Origin: Bacillota bacterium
GTDB lineage: Bacteria > Bacillota > Clostridia > Christensenellales > Christensenellaceae
Reading direction: 5' to 3'
Assembly: GCA_023393165.1 (NCBI GenBank)
Contig: JAEWMJ010000013.1
Coordinates: 42,516 to 106,515 of the forward strand
DNA length: 64,000 bases
In this document: piece by piece, positions 45,347-53,133 of the stretch
How the letters are laid out: each line of letters starts with the position of its first letter
Position numbering within the stretch: the first letter of the stretch is position 1
The notes under the pieces: generated by a model
Told to the model about the DNA's origin: nothing
Seen by the model: only the letters and a program-made list of their open reading frames with translations
Database searches by the model: none
Position numbers and translations under genes: made by a program

Positions 45347-45634
45347 ATGCAGAAAAGGTTCACAGAAGAACAGCTTATCAGCATCCTGAAACTTCAGGAA
45401 AACGGTATGCCGGTTAAAGAAATTATCCGGCAGCACAATATCATCGAACAAACTTTCAATCGCTGGAAGTCCAATTACGGTGGCATGGAAGTCAGCGAAG
45501 CCAAGCGTTTAAAGCAGCTCGAAGAAGAAAATAGGCGTCTTAAGCACATTGTTGCGGATTTAACTCTGGATAACCAAGGTTTAAGGTGGATTGTTGAAAA
45601 AAACGACTTAGGTCTGCCCGTAAAAAAGAAATAG
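45347..45634 (+). CDS. IS3-family transposase OrfA
   Basis: 95-aa protein: helix-turn-helix (EEQLISILKLQENGMPVKEIIRQHNI, then FNRWKSNYGG) and a C-terminal leucine zipper (AKRLKQLEEENRRLKHIVADL). It binds the element ends. The slippery A6G heptamer near its end would normally give the OrfAB fusion transposase, which cannot be made here because orfB is cut short. Confidence 0.9.
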   Translation: MQKRFTEEQLISILKLQENGMPVKEIIRQHNIIEQTFNRWKSNYGGMEVSEAKRLKQLEEENRRLKHIVADLTLDNQGLRWIVEKNDLGLPVKKK

Positions 45635-45776
45635 CATCCGAACTCCAGCTGGAACTTAGCTTCAGCGAGAGGCGCGCGTGCAGGCTTGTAGGCATCCACA
45701 GATCCTTAAAACGGTATCAATCGAACAAACCGGTCACCGATGCAGCCATTACTTTAAGGCTTAGCATGACCATCTG
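45613..45776 (+). pseudogene. IS3 OrfB fragment
   Basis: In the -1 frame relative to OrfA: ARKKEIASELQLELSFSERRACRLVGIHR, shortened here to its key parts SERRACRLVGI and KRYQSNKPVTDAAITLRL, the start of an IS3 OrfB. It ends after about 54 codons, before any DDE residue. Confidence 0.7.
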
Positions 45777-45782
45777 AATTGA

Positions 45783-45960
45783 TATTCCTTTCGTATTCAT
45801 GAACATATTCAACTAATACAGGAAACATTTTATGTACTTCTTTATAGATTTTGCTGAAATGGTCATCAATCATATCATCCGTCGGAATTTTATATTCATC
45901 TATTTCATCGCATGCGCTTTTTATATAAGGTTGAAGTTTCCGAAATATTTCCTGGTACAA
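45783..45960 (-). pseudogene. Truncated small conserved protein next to IS3
   Basis: The minus-strand frame reads YQEIFRKLQPYIKSACDEID, then IPTDDMIDDHFSKIYKEVHKMFPVLVEYVHEYERNI, the style of a short Clostridia protein family with repeated Tyr/Met/Asp positions whose function I do not know. The only start is TTG (45960) just after an in-frame stop and without a ribosome site, and the 3' part runs into insertion-sequence DNA, so both ends may be damaged. Confidence 0.45.
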
Positions 45961-46139
45961 TGTTGGATAGGCTTATATAGCTTTAGAAAAGGTTGAAAAT
46001 AAAGAAAAAGAAAGTATTATATAATAAGATTTTAAAAAGAATGATACTCCAGACAAGAGAACTGTTCCCGCGTATATGGCACATTTTTTTCTTGAATTGA
46101 ATAATATAATCAAATCAATCTTTAGGAGGTCAATTTTTT

Positions 46140-46946
46140 ATGGCCGATATTAAATATTCAAATCAAGAGATTAACCGGTTCTGGCTGAATATATTTGCCG
46201 AAAACTCCCAAATCATACTCAATGCACTTTCCCCGGACGAAGAAGAAGATGCCAGACGTGCCAGAGCGTTGGTCGTAAGATTTGATAATCTTACATTTAC
46301 AGCTAATCAGAATCTATCTAAAAGTCAGCTAGACCAGCTGAATAAAGATGCTAACCAGGCTATCCAGGATTTCCGTGAATTTGTGCTGCACATATTGAAA
46401 TTAATAACGTCAACAGATTTTCATATTGATTTAAAACCCTTGATCTTAAACCATATGGTAACTATGGCTGAATATTACATATATTTGCTTGCCACCTATA
46501 TGCGCGGCCAGGAACCCACATTCGACCCGATTTTGGAGGATGTGTTGTGGCTGCCCTTTTTTGTCGCACATTGTTCGTATATCTCCGACAATATAGGTTA
46601 TTACCGACTATCAGAACGGCAAAAAGCACAGAATTACCAGCTCCTCCTTAATCAATACTGGTCGTTTTCTTTTGAACTACAGGGAATATCCCGTATCGGA
46701 ACAGAAACTTTCCCCATGGCTGTTGATCATCGCGCCACGATTGCAGAAACATTAAAGGAATTTTATGAATTTCTTACAAGTCTGGGTAATCTGCTGAAAC
46801 TGCGCATGTTACCCGGTTCACTGTCTGTTCTTATGATGAATCACATGCAACGTATGTTATGCTTTTACTTAAGGCAACTTTCCGTCAGCCTTGATTTCCA
46901 AGTACCCGACTGCGACCCGTACGCTAAAAGGATAAGTTCCTACTAG
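46140..46946 (+). CDS. DUF2935 family protein (paralog A)
   Basis: 268-aa all-helical protein built of two similar bundles (about 8-125 and 130-262), each starting with a FWL-type helix. This matches DUF2935, a hemerythrin-like fold of Bacillota, partly by the opening INRFWLNIFAENSQIIL. In the family this helix usually carries a metal-binding Glu-His; here it reads Glu-Asn, so metal binding may be lost. AGGAGG lies 9 bases before the ATG. A paralog of similar length, on the other strand, is at 47982-48809. Function unknown. Confidence 0.7.
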   Translation: MADIKYSNQEINRFWLNIFAENSQIILNALSPDEEEDARRARALVVRFDNLTFTANQNLSKSQLDQLNKDANQAIQDFREFVLHILKLITSTDFHIDLKPLILNHMVTMAEYYIYLLATYMRGQEPTFDPILEDVLWLPFFVAHCSYISDNIGYYRLSERQKAQNYQLLLNQYWSFSFELQGISRIGTETFPMAVDHRATIAETLKEFYEFLTSLGNLLKLRMLPGSLSVLMMNHMQRMLCFYLRQLSVSLDFQVPDCDPYAKRISSY

Positions 46947-47131
46947 CTTTCACCTTTTTTACTTCTAAAAGACCCTTTAAAAAGCTTCGGAATAGCTTGC
47001 TTTGGCTTTCCAGAGGCTTTTTTTAAAAATAACCAATAATCGAAATATTTTTTTCTTCCAAGTGTTTCGTCTTAAAGAACAAAGATTATGTAAGCGCATA
47101 TGATAATAAAAAAGAGATTTAAGAGGAATAT

Positions 47132-47854
47132 ATGAAGATTACTATCATGCTGTTGCCCATAGGCTGTTTAGGTCGCAACCAGGCCGAACTTGATTTCAGG
47201 GGGGTAACCATACATAACACGGATAATTCCAATCCGGGCGCGGACGCGCTGGGAAATGTCCACTATATGCTGGAAAACTGCCACAGCATCTACAACAGCT
47301 GGCATTACACGGTGGACGACCACCAGATTATACGGTCCATCCCTGAGGATGAAGAGGCGATGCATACGGGAAGCCGGGAGGGCAACCATACCACCGTCGG
47401 TATCGAGATATGCCAGAATGTTGACGGGAACATCCTAAAAGCCACGAACAACACAACATGGCTTGCCGCCGATATATTACGCAGACACGGAATGAGGCAG
47501 GCGGTATGGAAGCAAAACATTTTCCAGCACCATGACTGGACGGGGAAGGATTGTCCGTCCCAGATTAGACGGGGAATCCCGTACGACTGGAATACTTTTG
47601 TATCCCGGGTCAACCATTTTCTAAGGCAGCCCGCGCTGCAAAGGATATTGAAATTCAATCCCGACAGACTGGTGCGTGGCAATGATGTGCGGTTGGTTCA
47701 AAACAGACTCAAGGCCCTCGGGTTTTATACAGGCCGGGTGGATGGTATCTACGGAGAGCAGACATATAATGCCGTCCGCCGATTCCAGGCTTCGGTTGGG
47801 GAGCCTCAGGATGGGATCATAGGCCCCGAAACCTGGTCCATGCTCATGCCGTAG
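47132..47854 (+). CDS. N-acetylmuramoyl-L-alanine amidase (Amidase_2) with PG-binding domain
   Basis: 240-aa cell-wall amidase. The Amidase_2/PGRP-like domain (about 15-165) shows zinc ligands His in TIHNTDN, His in FQHHDWTG and Cys in GKDCPSQIR. A PG_binding_1 domain (175-240) has VRGNDVRLVQNRLKALGF and GPETWSMLMP. Phage endolysins and spore-cortex hydrolases share this layout. The N-terminal 13 residues are a weak hydrophobic stretch and no signal peptide is clear. Base composition is clearly more GC-rich than the flanking island genes, suggesting a separate origin. Confidence 0.9.
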   Translation: MKITIMLLPIGCLGRNQAELDFRGVTIHNTDNSNPGADALGNVHYMLENCHSIYNSWHYTVDDHQIIRSIPEDEEAMHTGSREGNHTTVGIEICQNVDGNILKATNNTTWLAADILRRHGMRQAVWKQNIFQHHDWTGKDCPSQIRRGIPYDWNTFVSRVNHFLRQPALQRILKFNPDRLVRGNDVRLVQNRLKALGFYTGRVDGIYGEQTYNAVRRFQASVGEPQDGIIGPETWSMLMP

Positions 47855-47869
47855 AGTGGGTAGGGAAAA

Positions 47870-47900
47870 AACTTCCTACTAGTATACAGGAAGTTTTTTT
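47870..47900 (+). terminator. Terminator after the amidase gene
   Basis: AACTTCCT / AGGAAGTT stem with a 10-base loop and a run of T, 15 bases after the stop codon. Confidence 0.85.
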
Positions 47901-47981
47901 ATTTGTGCCACTATAGATGAAAAAGTTATTATCTGCAAGCGTTTCGCGACAACGGTTACAGGCAGTTCTGTTGGTATATCT

Positions 47982-48809
47982 TCAAATGATTGTATAATGG
48001 TTTATTAGTGCTGGGTATCCACCAGGATCACATTCTGGCCTCTTTTTATCCAGCATCAGAGACAATTCTGTAGCAACATAACAAACAATCCTGTAGATAT
48101 GATCCAAATACACAGGGGTTAATGAAGATGGTAGTTTCTTTTGTTCAACCAAAATCATAGTGTCAATAATGAATGACTCATAAGTGGATAGCCGGTCATA
48201 TATTTCCGATAAAACCTCTCTATTCATTGGAAAATCCGAAATACCATTTTGTATAAAAGATATATTTTCTCGAATACGAATTTCATTATTCAAAAAGTTT
48301 TTGGAGTAGTTACCTACCCTTTGCTTAAACTCAAAAAAATAGATTCCTACGTTATTTTCTATAAACAACGTTTGGGCAGCTATGATTGGCAACCAAAAAC
48401 CTAGAAAATATGTAGGATCAAAATTAGGTATCCTTTTCCTAATGAACTCGTTGAGTATATATAAATACATGTTAGCTATATTGATAATGGTATTTACTTC
48501 TTCAGGTAAAATGGATATATAAAACTTTTCTAATAGCTGCCTTCGTAAGATTCCTTTTACATATTGATAAAAATCTTCAGTTGCCTGCAAAGATTTAATG
48601 TTTAATTGTTTAATTTGCTCCTCGGTAAGATTCTCCTGGCGGGCTTGTTTGGCTAAATTATAATAACTGGTAGAAAATAGTTTTAACTGTGTAATCTCAG
48701 CTGTATATTCTGGTGCAAAGCGATACGCCAAAATATTTGCTTTATCACCTAATATTTGAAGCCAGAACCTGCTTTCTTCCTGATTTGTTAAACTATTGTT
48801 ATAAGCCAA
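47982..48809 (-). CDS. DUF2935 family protein (paralog B)
   Basis: 275-aa two-bundle helical protein. The opening EESRFWLQILGDKANILA matches DUF2935, whose members often read GDHA at that point; the His is replaced by Lys. The second bundle begins FWLPIIAAQTLFIENN. The start codon is TTG with AGGAGG 7 bases upstream. Same family and size as 46140-46946 but clearly diverged, so an old duplication or separate acquisitions. Function unknown. Confidence 0.7.
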   Translation of the reverse strand: MAYNNSLTNQEESRFWLQILGDKANILAYRFAPEYTAEITQLKLFSTSYYNLAKQARQENLTEEQIKQLNIKSLQATEDFYQYVKGILRRQLLEKFYISILPEEVNTIINIANMYLYILNEFIRKRIPNFDPTYFLGFWLPIIAAQTLFIENNVGIYFFEFKQRVGNYSKNFLNNEIRIRENISFIQNGISDFPMNREVLSEIYDRLSTYESFIIDTMILVEQKKLPSSLTPVYLDHIYRIVCYVATELSLMLDKKRPECDPGGYPALINHYTII

Positions 48810-48989
48810 GGTAATACCTCCTTTTATAAACTCCTATTATTATATTAGAACCTTTTATTAATGGTGCTTTTAGTTAATTTCTTTGAGGTTTCTAGAATCT
48901 GAAATAATTTTATTGCTATACATCATTTATTTTTTTGGGGGTTAACATCACTTTTTTCTGAATATTTCTCCAGCATGAATGGACAAATT

Positions 48990-49134
48990 TTACTGTTCTG
49001 GATACATATATTCCGGATAGTTTAGATACGGCAAGTATTTCCGAATAAATTCGGGATTATCCCTTAATTCTTCAATTTTCTGCCTGTTTGCACGAATTGT
49101 ATATGCGGGATAAAAATTTTTATCTCTTTCTCCG
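48990..49134 (-). pseudogene. C-terminal gene fragment abutting the right attachment site
   Basis: The minus strand from the repeat inward reads KNFYPAYTIRANRQKIEELR, then NPEFIRKYLPYLNYPEYMYP and ends at a stop (48990-48992). It looks like real coding sequence cut at its 5' side by the attachment repeat. Family not recognised. The 150 bases between it and the DUF2935 start hold nothing else that I can name. Confidence 0.5.
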
Positions 49135-49182
49135 CCAAGTAAAAAAGCCGCTAATCACGCATGATTAGCGGCTTTTTTAATG
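49124..49182 (+). repeat. Right attachment-site repeat, left part (attR)
   Basis: 59 bases identical to 40057-40115: tRNA-Ser 3' end with CCA and the complete terminator hairpin. Followed directly by the IS200-type element. Confidence 0.85.
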
Positions 49183-49839
49183 CGAAGCGAAATCCCCCCG
49201 CTAAGCGGGGGAGTTCAAAAGAGGCGGAGCCGATGTGATGGAAAAGTGCCCAAACCTATTAGAATAGAAGTTGACCGACTTCTGTGAAAATAGGAAAGGA
49301 GCACAAAATCATGGACAGTGTATTGGAGCATACAAAGTGGAATTGCAGATATCACATAGTATGGGCACCAAAATACAGAAGAAAAATTATCTATGGGCAG
49401 TACCGGCAGGAAATCGGAAAGATTCTCCGAAAATTGTGCGAGTACAAAGGAATCGAAATAGTAGAAGCAAATGCATGTATAGACCACATACATATGTGCG
49501 TAAAGATTCCACCCAAATACAGCGTAGCACAGATAATGGGATATCTCAAGGGAAAGAGCGCATTGATGCTGTTTGAGAAATTTCAGAATCTGAAGTACAA
49601 GTTTGGGAATCGCACGTTTTGGTGCAAAGGCTATTATGTCAGTACGGTCGGCTTGAATAAGGAAACAATAAGAAAATATATCAGAAATCAAGAAGAGCAC
49701 GATAAAATGAATGACAACATAAAAAGACCGGACTGAGCCCCTGTTAGGGGCAGTTTCAAGCACCTTAAGGTGCTGTGATAGCGATATACCCTTACAGGGT
49801 TAGTGCAAACTGCGCGTTGAACGCGCAGTTATGATTGTG
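49183..49839 (+). mobile_element. IS200/IS605-type insertion sequence inside attR
   Basis: About 657 bases with a single tnpA. The left end has a hairpin CCCCCGC-TAA-GCGGGGG (49195-49211) and the right end a perfect AACTGCGCGT-TGA-ACGCGCAGTT hairpin (49808-49830), as required for single-strand transposition. A further GAAGT-N6-ACTTC hairpin precedes tnpA. No target duplication is visible, as expected. Exact ends are approximate to a few bases. Confidence 0.8.
49311..49736 (+). CDS. tnpA: IS200/IS605 family transposase TnpA
   Basis: 141-aa Y1 transposase acting on single-stranded DNA. The HUH motif is DHIHMCVKIPP and the catalytic Tyr lies in KGYYVSTVG or the following helix ETIRKYIRNQ. It is complete. 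ATG 49311 has AGGAAAGGAG 9 bases upstream; an in-frame GTG at 49284 is less likely. Confidence 0.95.
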   Translation: MDSVLEHTKWNCRYHIVWAPKYRRKIIYGQYRQEIGKILRKLCEYKGIEIVEANACIDHIHMCVKIPPKYSVAQIMGYLKGKSALMLFEKFQNLKYKFGNRTFWCKGYYVSTVGLNKETIRKYIRNQEEHDKMNDNIKRPD

Positions 49840-49876
49840 TTCATCGTTGCATAAAACCCCTAAAATAACCCCTTTT
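49840..49876 (+). repeat. Right attachment-site repeat, right part (attR)
   Basis: 37 bases identical to 40118-40154 (starting TTCATCGTTGCATAAAACCC). In attL this part follows the terminator directly; here the IS200-type element lies between the two halves. Confidence 0.85.
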
Positions 49877-49999
49877 TAATTTTCAATCACAAAAAGTCTT
49901 CTAAAACATTTGATGGAAATTTCTTTTCTCGATCAAAGAATTTATCCTTCATTTTACTTTTGAAAATTGTAAAACTTTTAAAAATAATATGCCTTTTCT

Positions 50000-50027
50000 T
50001 TGTAAATTATTAATTACAAGATATAAT
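50000..50027 (+). promoter_or_regulatory. Promoter of the nuclease lipoprotein gene
   Basis: TTGTAA (50000-50005), 16-base spacer, TATAAT (50022-50027); GGAGG follows in the short leader before the ATG at 50049. Confidence 0.7.
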
Positions 50028-50048
50028 GTCAAATGGAGGAATTAGATT

Positions 50049-51068
50049 ATGAAGAAAAATCCATTTGTACTATTTTTACTTATAATCGCAATTGTTTTCA
50101 CGCTACTTGGTGGATGTTCTGCAGATACGTCAACCCAAGCGGCTGAGTCTGTTTCTCCAGCGGCAGAAGCAGCCCAAACAAATGATATCAGTGATACCGA
50201 CCTATTTGAAGGCTACACCTTAATCGAGGTAGACGGCGGCGATTTGTCCGGATCAAGAGAGGCCAACGTTGTGGTCGATATAGGATATGGCGATAGAGAA
50301 TATTACGCTTTTACAAATGAGTATGGTCAACTTGTAAAGGTTATCGCGGATGAAATTATTTTACAGGATCAAAAAACGGAGCTTGTTACTTCAGAAGGAA
50401 GGTATTATCCGGATGAAGCTAAGGTTCCAGGAACGGAAGCAGCCGACCTCGATGAAGGGCATGTGATTGCCGATTCGCTCGGCGGGGTTTCAAATGCTTA
50501 TAATATAACACCGCAAAACAATACACTGAATCGATATGGTGATCAGGCATATATCGAAAAAGTAATCCGTGACGCCGGCGGCTGTACAGATTTTACGGCC
50601 ATCATTACATATCCTGATACCACGACCCAGACGCCAAATCATTACAGCTATACATATACCTTGAACGGCAATGTTATAAATGATGAATTTGATAATGTTG
50701 ATCCCGATGAAGTTAATGCGGCATTAAGCGATAATTCGAACAAATCTGAATCCACTTTTGCATCAGAAAGCCAGTCCGCGATTACTATTTCAATGCTTGA
50801 TAAGTCAGCAGAATATGTTGAAATAACCAACAATAGCAGCGACAACATTGATATGACGGGATGGTATATCGTATCTGTTAAAGGCAATCAAACTTATAAT
50901 TTTCCTGATGGATACACCTTAAATTCTGGTGCCAAAATAAAAGTTGTGAGCAACAGCGCAGAAGGCGATCTAAAATGGACAACAGACAATGTGTGGAACA
51001 ATTCAGAAGAAGACGATGCCGAATTGTATGACAAAAACGGAATTCTAATATCAAGGTGGGATGATTAA
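50049..51068 (+). CDS. Lipoprotein DNA/RNA non-specific endonuclease fused to a lamin-tail domain
   Basis: 339-aa secreted lipoprotein: lipobox LLGGC (Cys23), low-complexity Ala/Glu linker to about 55, then a nuclease domain (about 60-215) with DEGHVIADSLGG (D135-x-G-H138; the DRGH-type motif with Glu for Arg) followed by NAYNITPQNNTLNR, the His and Asn of the ββα-metal nuclease family. After a Ser/Asn-rich linker the C-terminal 95 residues form a lamin-tail-like beta sandwich (EYVEITNNSSDNIDMTGWYI). A surface-tethered nuclease could degrade incoming or environmental DNA. It faces the CBASS operon and sits just outside the island repeat. Confidence 0.85.
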   Translation: MKKNPFVLFLLIIAIVFTLLGGCSADTSTQAAESVSPAAEAAQTNDISDTDLFEGYTLIEVDGGDLSGSREANVVVDIGYGDREYYAFTNEYGQLVKVIADEIILQDQKTELVTSEGRYYPDEAKVPGTEAADLDEGHVIADSLGGVSNAYNITPQNNTLNRYGDQAYIEKVIRDAGGCTDFTAIITYPDTTTQTPNHYSYTYTLNGNVINDEFDNVDPDEVNAALSDNSNKSESTFASESQSAITISMLDKSAEYVEITNNSSDNIDMTGWYIVSVKGNQTYNFPDGYTLNSGAKIKVVSNSAEGDLKWTTDNVWNNSEEDDAELYDKNGILISRWDD

Positions 51069-51080
51069 ATAAAAACGGAA

Positions 51081-51262
51081 TCACGGTTTCTTTAGTTCAC
51101 CTAGTTTTGCAAGCAGATCCAAAATTCTATTCTCAATATATTGCGTGATTTCGCAGCTGTAGAGTTCAAATCCGCTATGCTCCACCATTACGAGATTATT
51201 CGAACTTTTATTACTTCAAAGGTGGGTTCGCAATAACAAAGTTCGTATAATTTAATGAATTA
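51081..51262 (-). pseudogene. DNA methyltransferase remnant
   Basis: The minus strand reads LNYTNFVIANPPLK, which matches motif IV of N6-adenine methyltransferases (NPP), and then, in a shifted frame, VMVEHSGFELYSCEITQYIE and NRILDLLAKLGELKKP ending at 51081. Only the tail of a gene is left, suggesting an earlier modification system at this spot. Confidence 0.5.
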
Positions 51263-51263
51263 A

Positions 51264-51300
51264 ACAAATGGCTAAGATTTCGATCTTAGCCATTTGTTTT
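51264..51300. terminator. Long UUCG-loop hairpin ending the CBASS operon
   Basis: Perfect 15-bp stem (ACAAATGGCTAAGAT / ATCTTAGCCATTTGT) with a TTCG loop, 9 bases after the effector stop codon. The T run is short on either strand (TTT on the plus strand, TTTAATT on the minus strand). Confidence 0.75.
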
Positions 51301-51308
51301 ACAATGTA

Positions 51309-52466
51309 TTATTCAATATCAAATATATGTGTAAATCCCCCCGTTTTTCTATTTTGGTCGTATATTTTTAAGGTGCAGTCCGCTTTCGGCATCCGTATAC
51401 GACCAATTTCAATCGCGGCAGATACTGGACACGCAGGGAAAACATGTATTACTGTATCCTGCCCGTGTTCATATTTTATCCTGTCATATAAAATTCTCAA
51501 TTCTTTCCGAAATGCTACTAAATGCTCACGGTCTTGTATAACATCGTTATTACTGCCCGTAATTGACAGTTCCCAAATCGATGTATCATCACCGAGTACC
51601 GAAAAAATTCGTTCATTGTTAATATTTCCACTAAGCGGTAGCTTTAGCGCTACGTTTTTTCCACGTTTACTGGGTGGCTTAATTCCGTATTCAATGAGAT
51701 TATGAGTCTTTTGCCATTCCCAGGTTGAAGGCTCCCTATGTTTCTGATAAACTTCTACAGTAACAATGTCCAGAAGCATTGAGCCAAGTTTAATCAGCAG
51801 TGGTTGGGGCGCAATAGCGAAGACTGATAAGTGCTGGATAAAACCCTGTTTGATTTGATTTTTAACAGGCTCAAATTTTCTTTCCAGCTCTGTGACCTCA
51901 ACATCCCAATACAGCATTTCATCATCCGTCAAAGATGTGTTCGTACTACCAATATCAAAAATATGGTCTACCGGATAATATGGATTCATTGCTGAAAACA
52001 TATCTTCACGGGAAGGCTTACAAAAAAATTGGCCGATTGGTCTGGAATAGCTGAGTACATGACTTTGCATGTTATTCATTATGGACGTTTGAAGCTCGAT
52101 ACGCTTTTCATGTTCCGTTTTCATTTCCTTTAACAGCTCAACCGGATAATCTTTTTCGTACTCCTTATTGTCAATTAGGTGATTGTGTTGGGGACATGTC
52201 AGCATAAGATTTGCAATTTCTTTTGCTAACAAAGGCGAAAGTTCTTCATCCCCCCTTGGCCCAGTAGACGTCCATGAGATTATATGAGCTATGTTGGATT
52301 GATTCAATCTCTTTTTTGTGATAGCGTCCTTCCAAAGGGGCAGATTACACCCCCTAAATTCGCATCTCCCGCCGCTGATAGCCCAAAGCGCACTTACTAT
52401 GGCTGGCGGGATGGTTGGTCTTTTCTCTTTATTTTCTTTTTCTTCTAACTTTTTATCCTCTAGCAT
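51309..52466 (-). CDS. cap5: CBASS effector: HNH endonuclease-SAVED domain protein (Cap5-like)
   Basis: 385-aa effector. Residues 30-100 are an HNH nuclease: CEFRGC zinc pair, AHIISW (His61), NLMLTCPQHNHLID (Asn86, Cys91, His94). The remainder (about 150-385) is a SAVED domain that senses cyclic oligonucleotides, recognised by the C-terminal VFPACPVSAAIEIGRIRMP and LKIYDQN. In known Cap5 proteins, binding of the signal assembles the protein and activates DNA degradation, killing the infected cell. Its ATG starts 1 base after the stop of the E2-like gene. Confidence 0.92.
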   Translation of the reverse strand: MLEDKKLEEKENKEKRPTIPPAIVSALWAISGGRCEFRGCNLPLWKDAITKKRLNQSNIAHIISWTSTGPRGDEELSPLLAKEIANLMLTCPQHNHLIDNKEYEKDYPVELLKEMKTEHEKRIELQTSIMNNMQSHVLSYSRPIGQFFCKPSREDMFSAMNPYYPVDHIFDIGSTNTSLTDDEMLYWDVEVTELERKFEPVKNQIKQGFIQHLSVFAIAPQPLLIKLGSMLLDIVTVEVYQKHREPSTWEWQKTHNLIEYGIKPPSKRGKNVALKLPLSGNINNERIFSVLGDDTSIWELSITGSNNDVIQDREHLVAFRKELRILYDRIKYEHGQDTVIHVFPACPVSAAIEIGRIRMPKADCTLKIYDQNRKTGGFTHIFDIE

Positions 52467-52467
52467 G

Positions 52468-53133
52468 CTATATCTTCCCTTTCTTTTTAAGATAGTCTAG
52501 GATTTCTTTATAATCTTCTTGGAAGATTCTCAGTTTGTCCGCACTTATCAGTTTGCTTACAAAATCCTTGTGGCAATTACGCAGTCGCTTTCCGCTCCCG
52601 CAAAAACACCATCTATGCCCTCTATAACTCATATTAGCCAACATTTTTAAGTAATCAATAATAATATTCCATTTCTTTGTATTAAAAAGTTCTTCATAAA
52701 ACTGCATCTTTCCTTTTATACCATGTGCACGCTCTCCATAAGGCATCTTTCCCAAGCGTCTGTAACACGTATATGTTGTAAGGTAATCTATTACAAAATT
52801 ATCAATATAAAAAAGCAAAGTTGGATTTTCTCTGAATAGAAGTTCAATACGAATCGGAACTTCTAAACAAAGATAATCACCGGGATTTGTATGGAAAGAG
52901 ACAGGTACCCTGCCGCCAATTTCTTTCGTTTCTGGCATTTCATCAGGGTACCCGGTAGGAATACCTATACTTACTTGGTAATTGTCAGACATCCAATTAC
53001 CCAGAACCTTGCGGCGAAAAGCAATAGTACCATATACTGTCGCTCCCGAATCATTAAAGCACAGGACAAGATCAGGATACCTTTTTGAAACTTCAATAAA
53101 TTGAGCAATTACAAGTTCCCGAAATGTCATCAT
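52468..53133 (-). CDS. CBASS E2-like ubiquitin-conjugating-type protein with SEC-C motif
   Basis: 221-aa protein. Residues 1-125 resemble an E2/RWD fold: TGYPDEMPETKEIGGRVP, then HTNPGDYLCLEVP with a candidate catalytic Cys89 and His81. The C-terminal part ends in a zinc-binding SEC-C motif, CFCGSGKRLRNCH (Cys176, Cys178, Cys187, His188). E2-only (type II-short) CBASS operons conjugate the CD-NTase to targets and prime it. The attached SEC-C motif is not something I know from standard E2 proteins of this system. ATG 53133 overlaps the CD-NTase stop (ATGA). No E1 or JAB protease gene is present. Confidence 0.8.
   Translation of the reverse strand: MMTFRELVIAQFIEVSKRYPDLVLCFNDSGATVYGTIAFRRKVLGNWMSDNYQVSIGIPTGYPDEMPETKEIGGRVPVSFHTNPGDYLCLEVPIRIELLFRENPTLLFYIDNFVIDYLTTYTCYRRLGKMPYGERAHGIKGKMQFYEELFNTKKWNIIIDYLKMLANMSYRGHRWCFCGSGKRLRNCHKDFVSKLISADKLRIFQEDYKEILDYLKKKGKI

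Larger units (their letters stand above)
45263..45776 (+). mobile_element. Incomplete IS3-family element
   Basis: Left end at about 45263 (TGTCGTACTGACTTTCTCC), complete orfA and only the beginning of orfB. The right part and right end are missing, replaced by the remnant at 45783. A programmed -1 frameshift signal A-AAA-AAG lies in phase at 45622-45628, where orfA passes into orfB, as usual in this family. Confidence 0.7.
40155..49839. mobile_element. Relic genomic island inserted at tRNA-Ser(GCU)
   Basis: DNA between two copies of the tRNA-end repeat. Content differs from the left flank: IS3 debris, a broken HD-GYP gene, cell-wall hydrolases, cardiolipin synthase, two DUF2935 paralogs and an IS200-type element. 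No integrase, excisionase or replication gene is visible, so it is probably a remnant. Short tRNA-like words (GGGGTCCGATTCCCC near 40276) occur just inside the left end. The accessory DNA continues beyond the right repeat, suggesting several insertions at this site. Confidence 0.65.

Noticed and set aside
40155..49839. Prophage
   Set aside because: An endolysin-like amidase is present, but there are no capsid, tail, terminase, portal or integrase genes.
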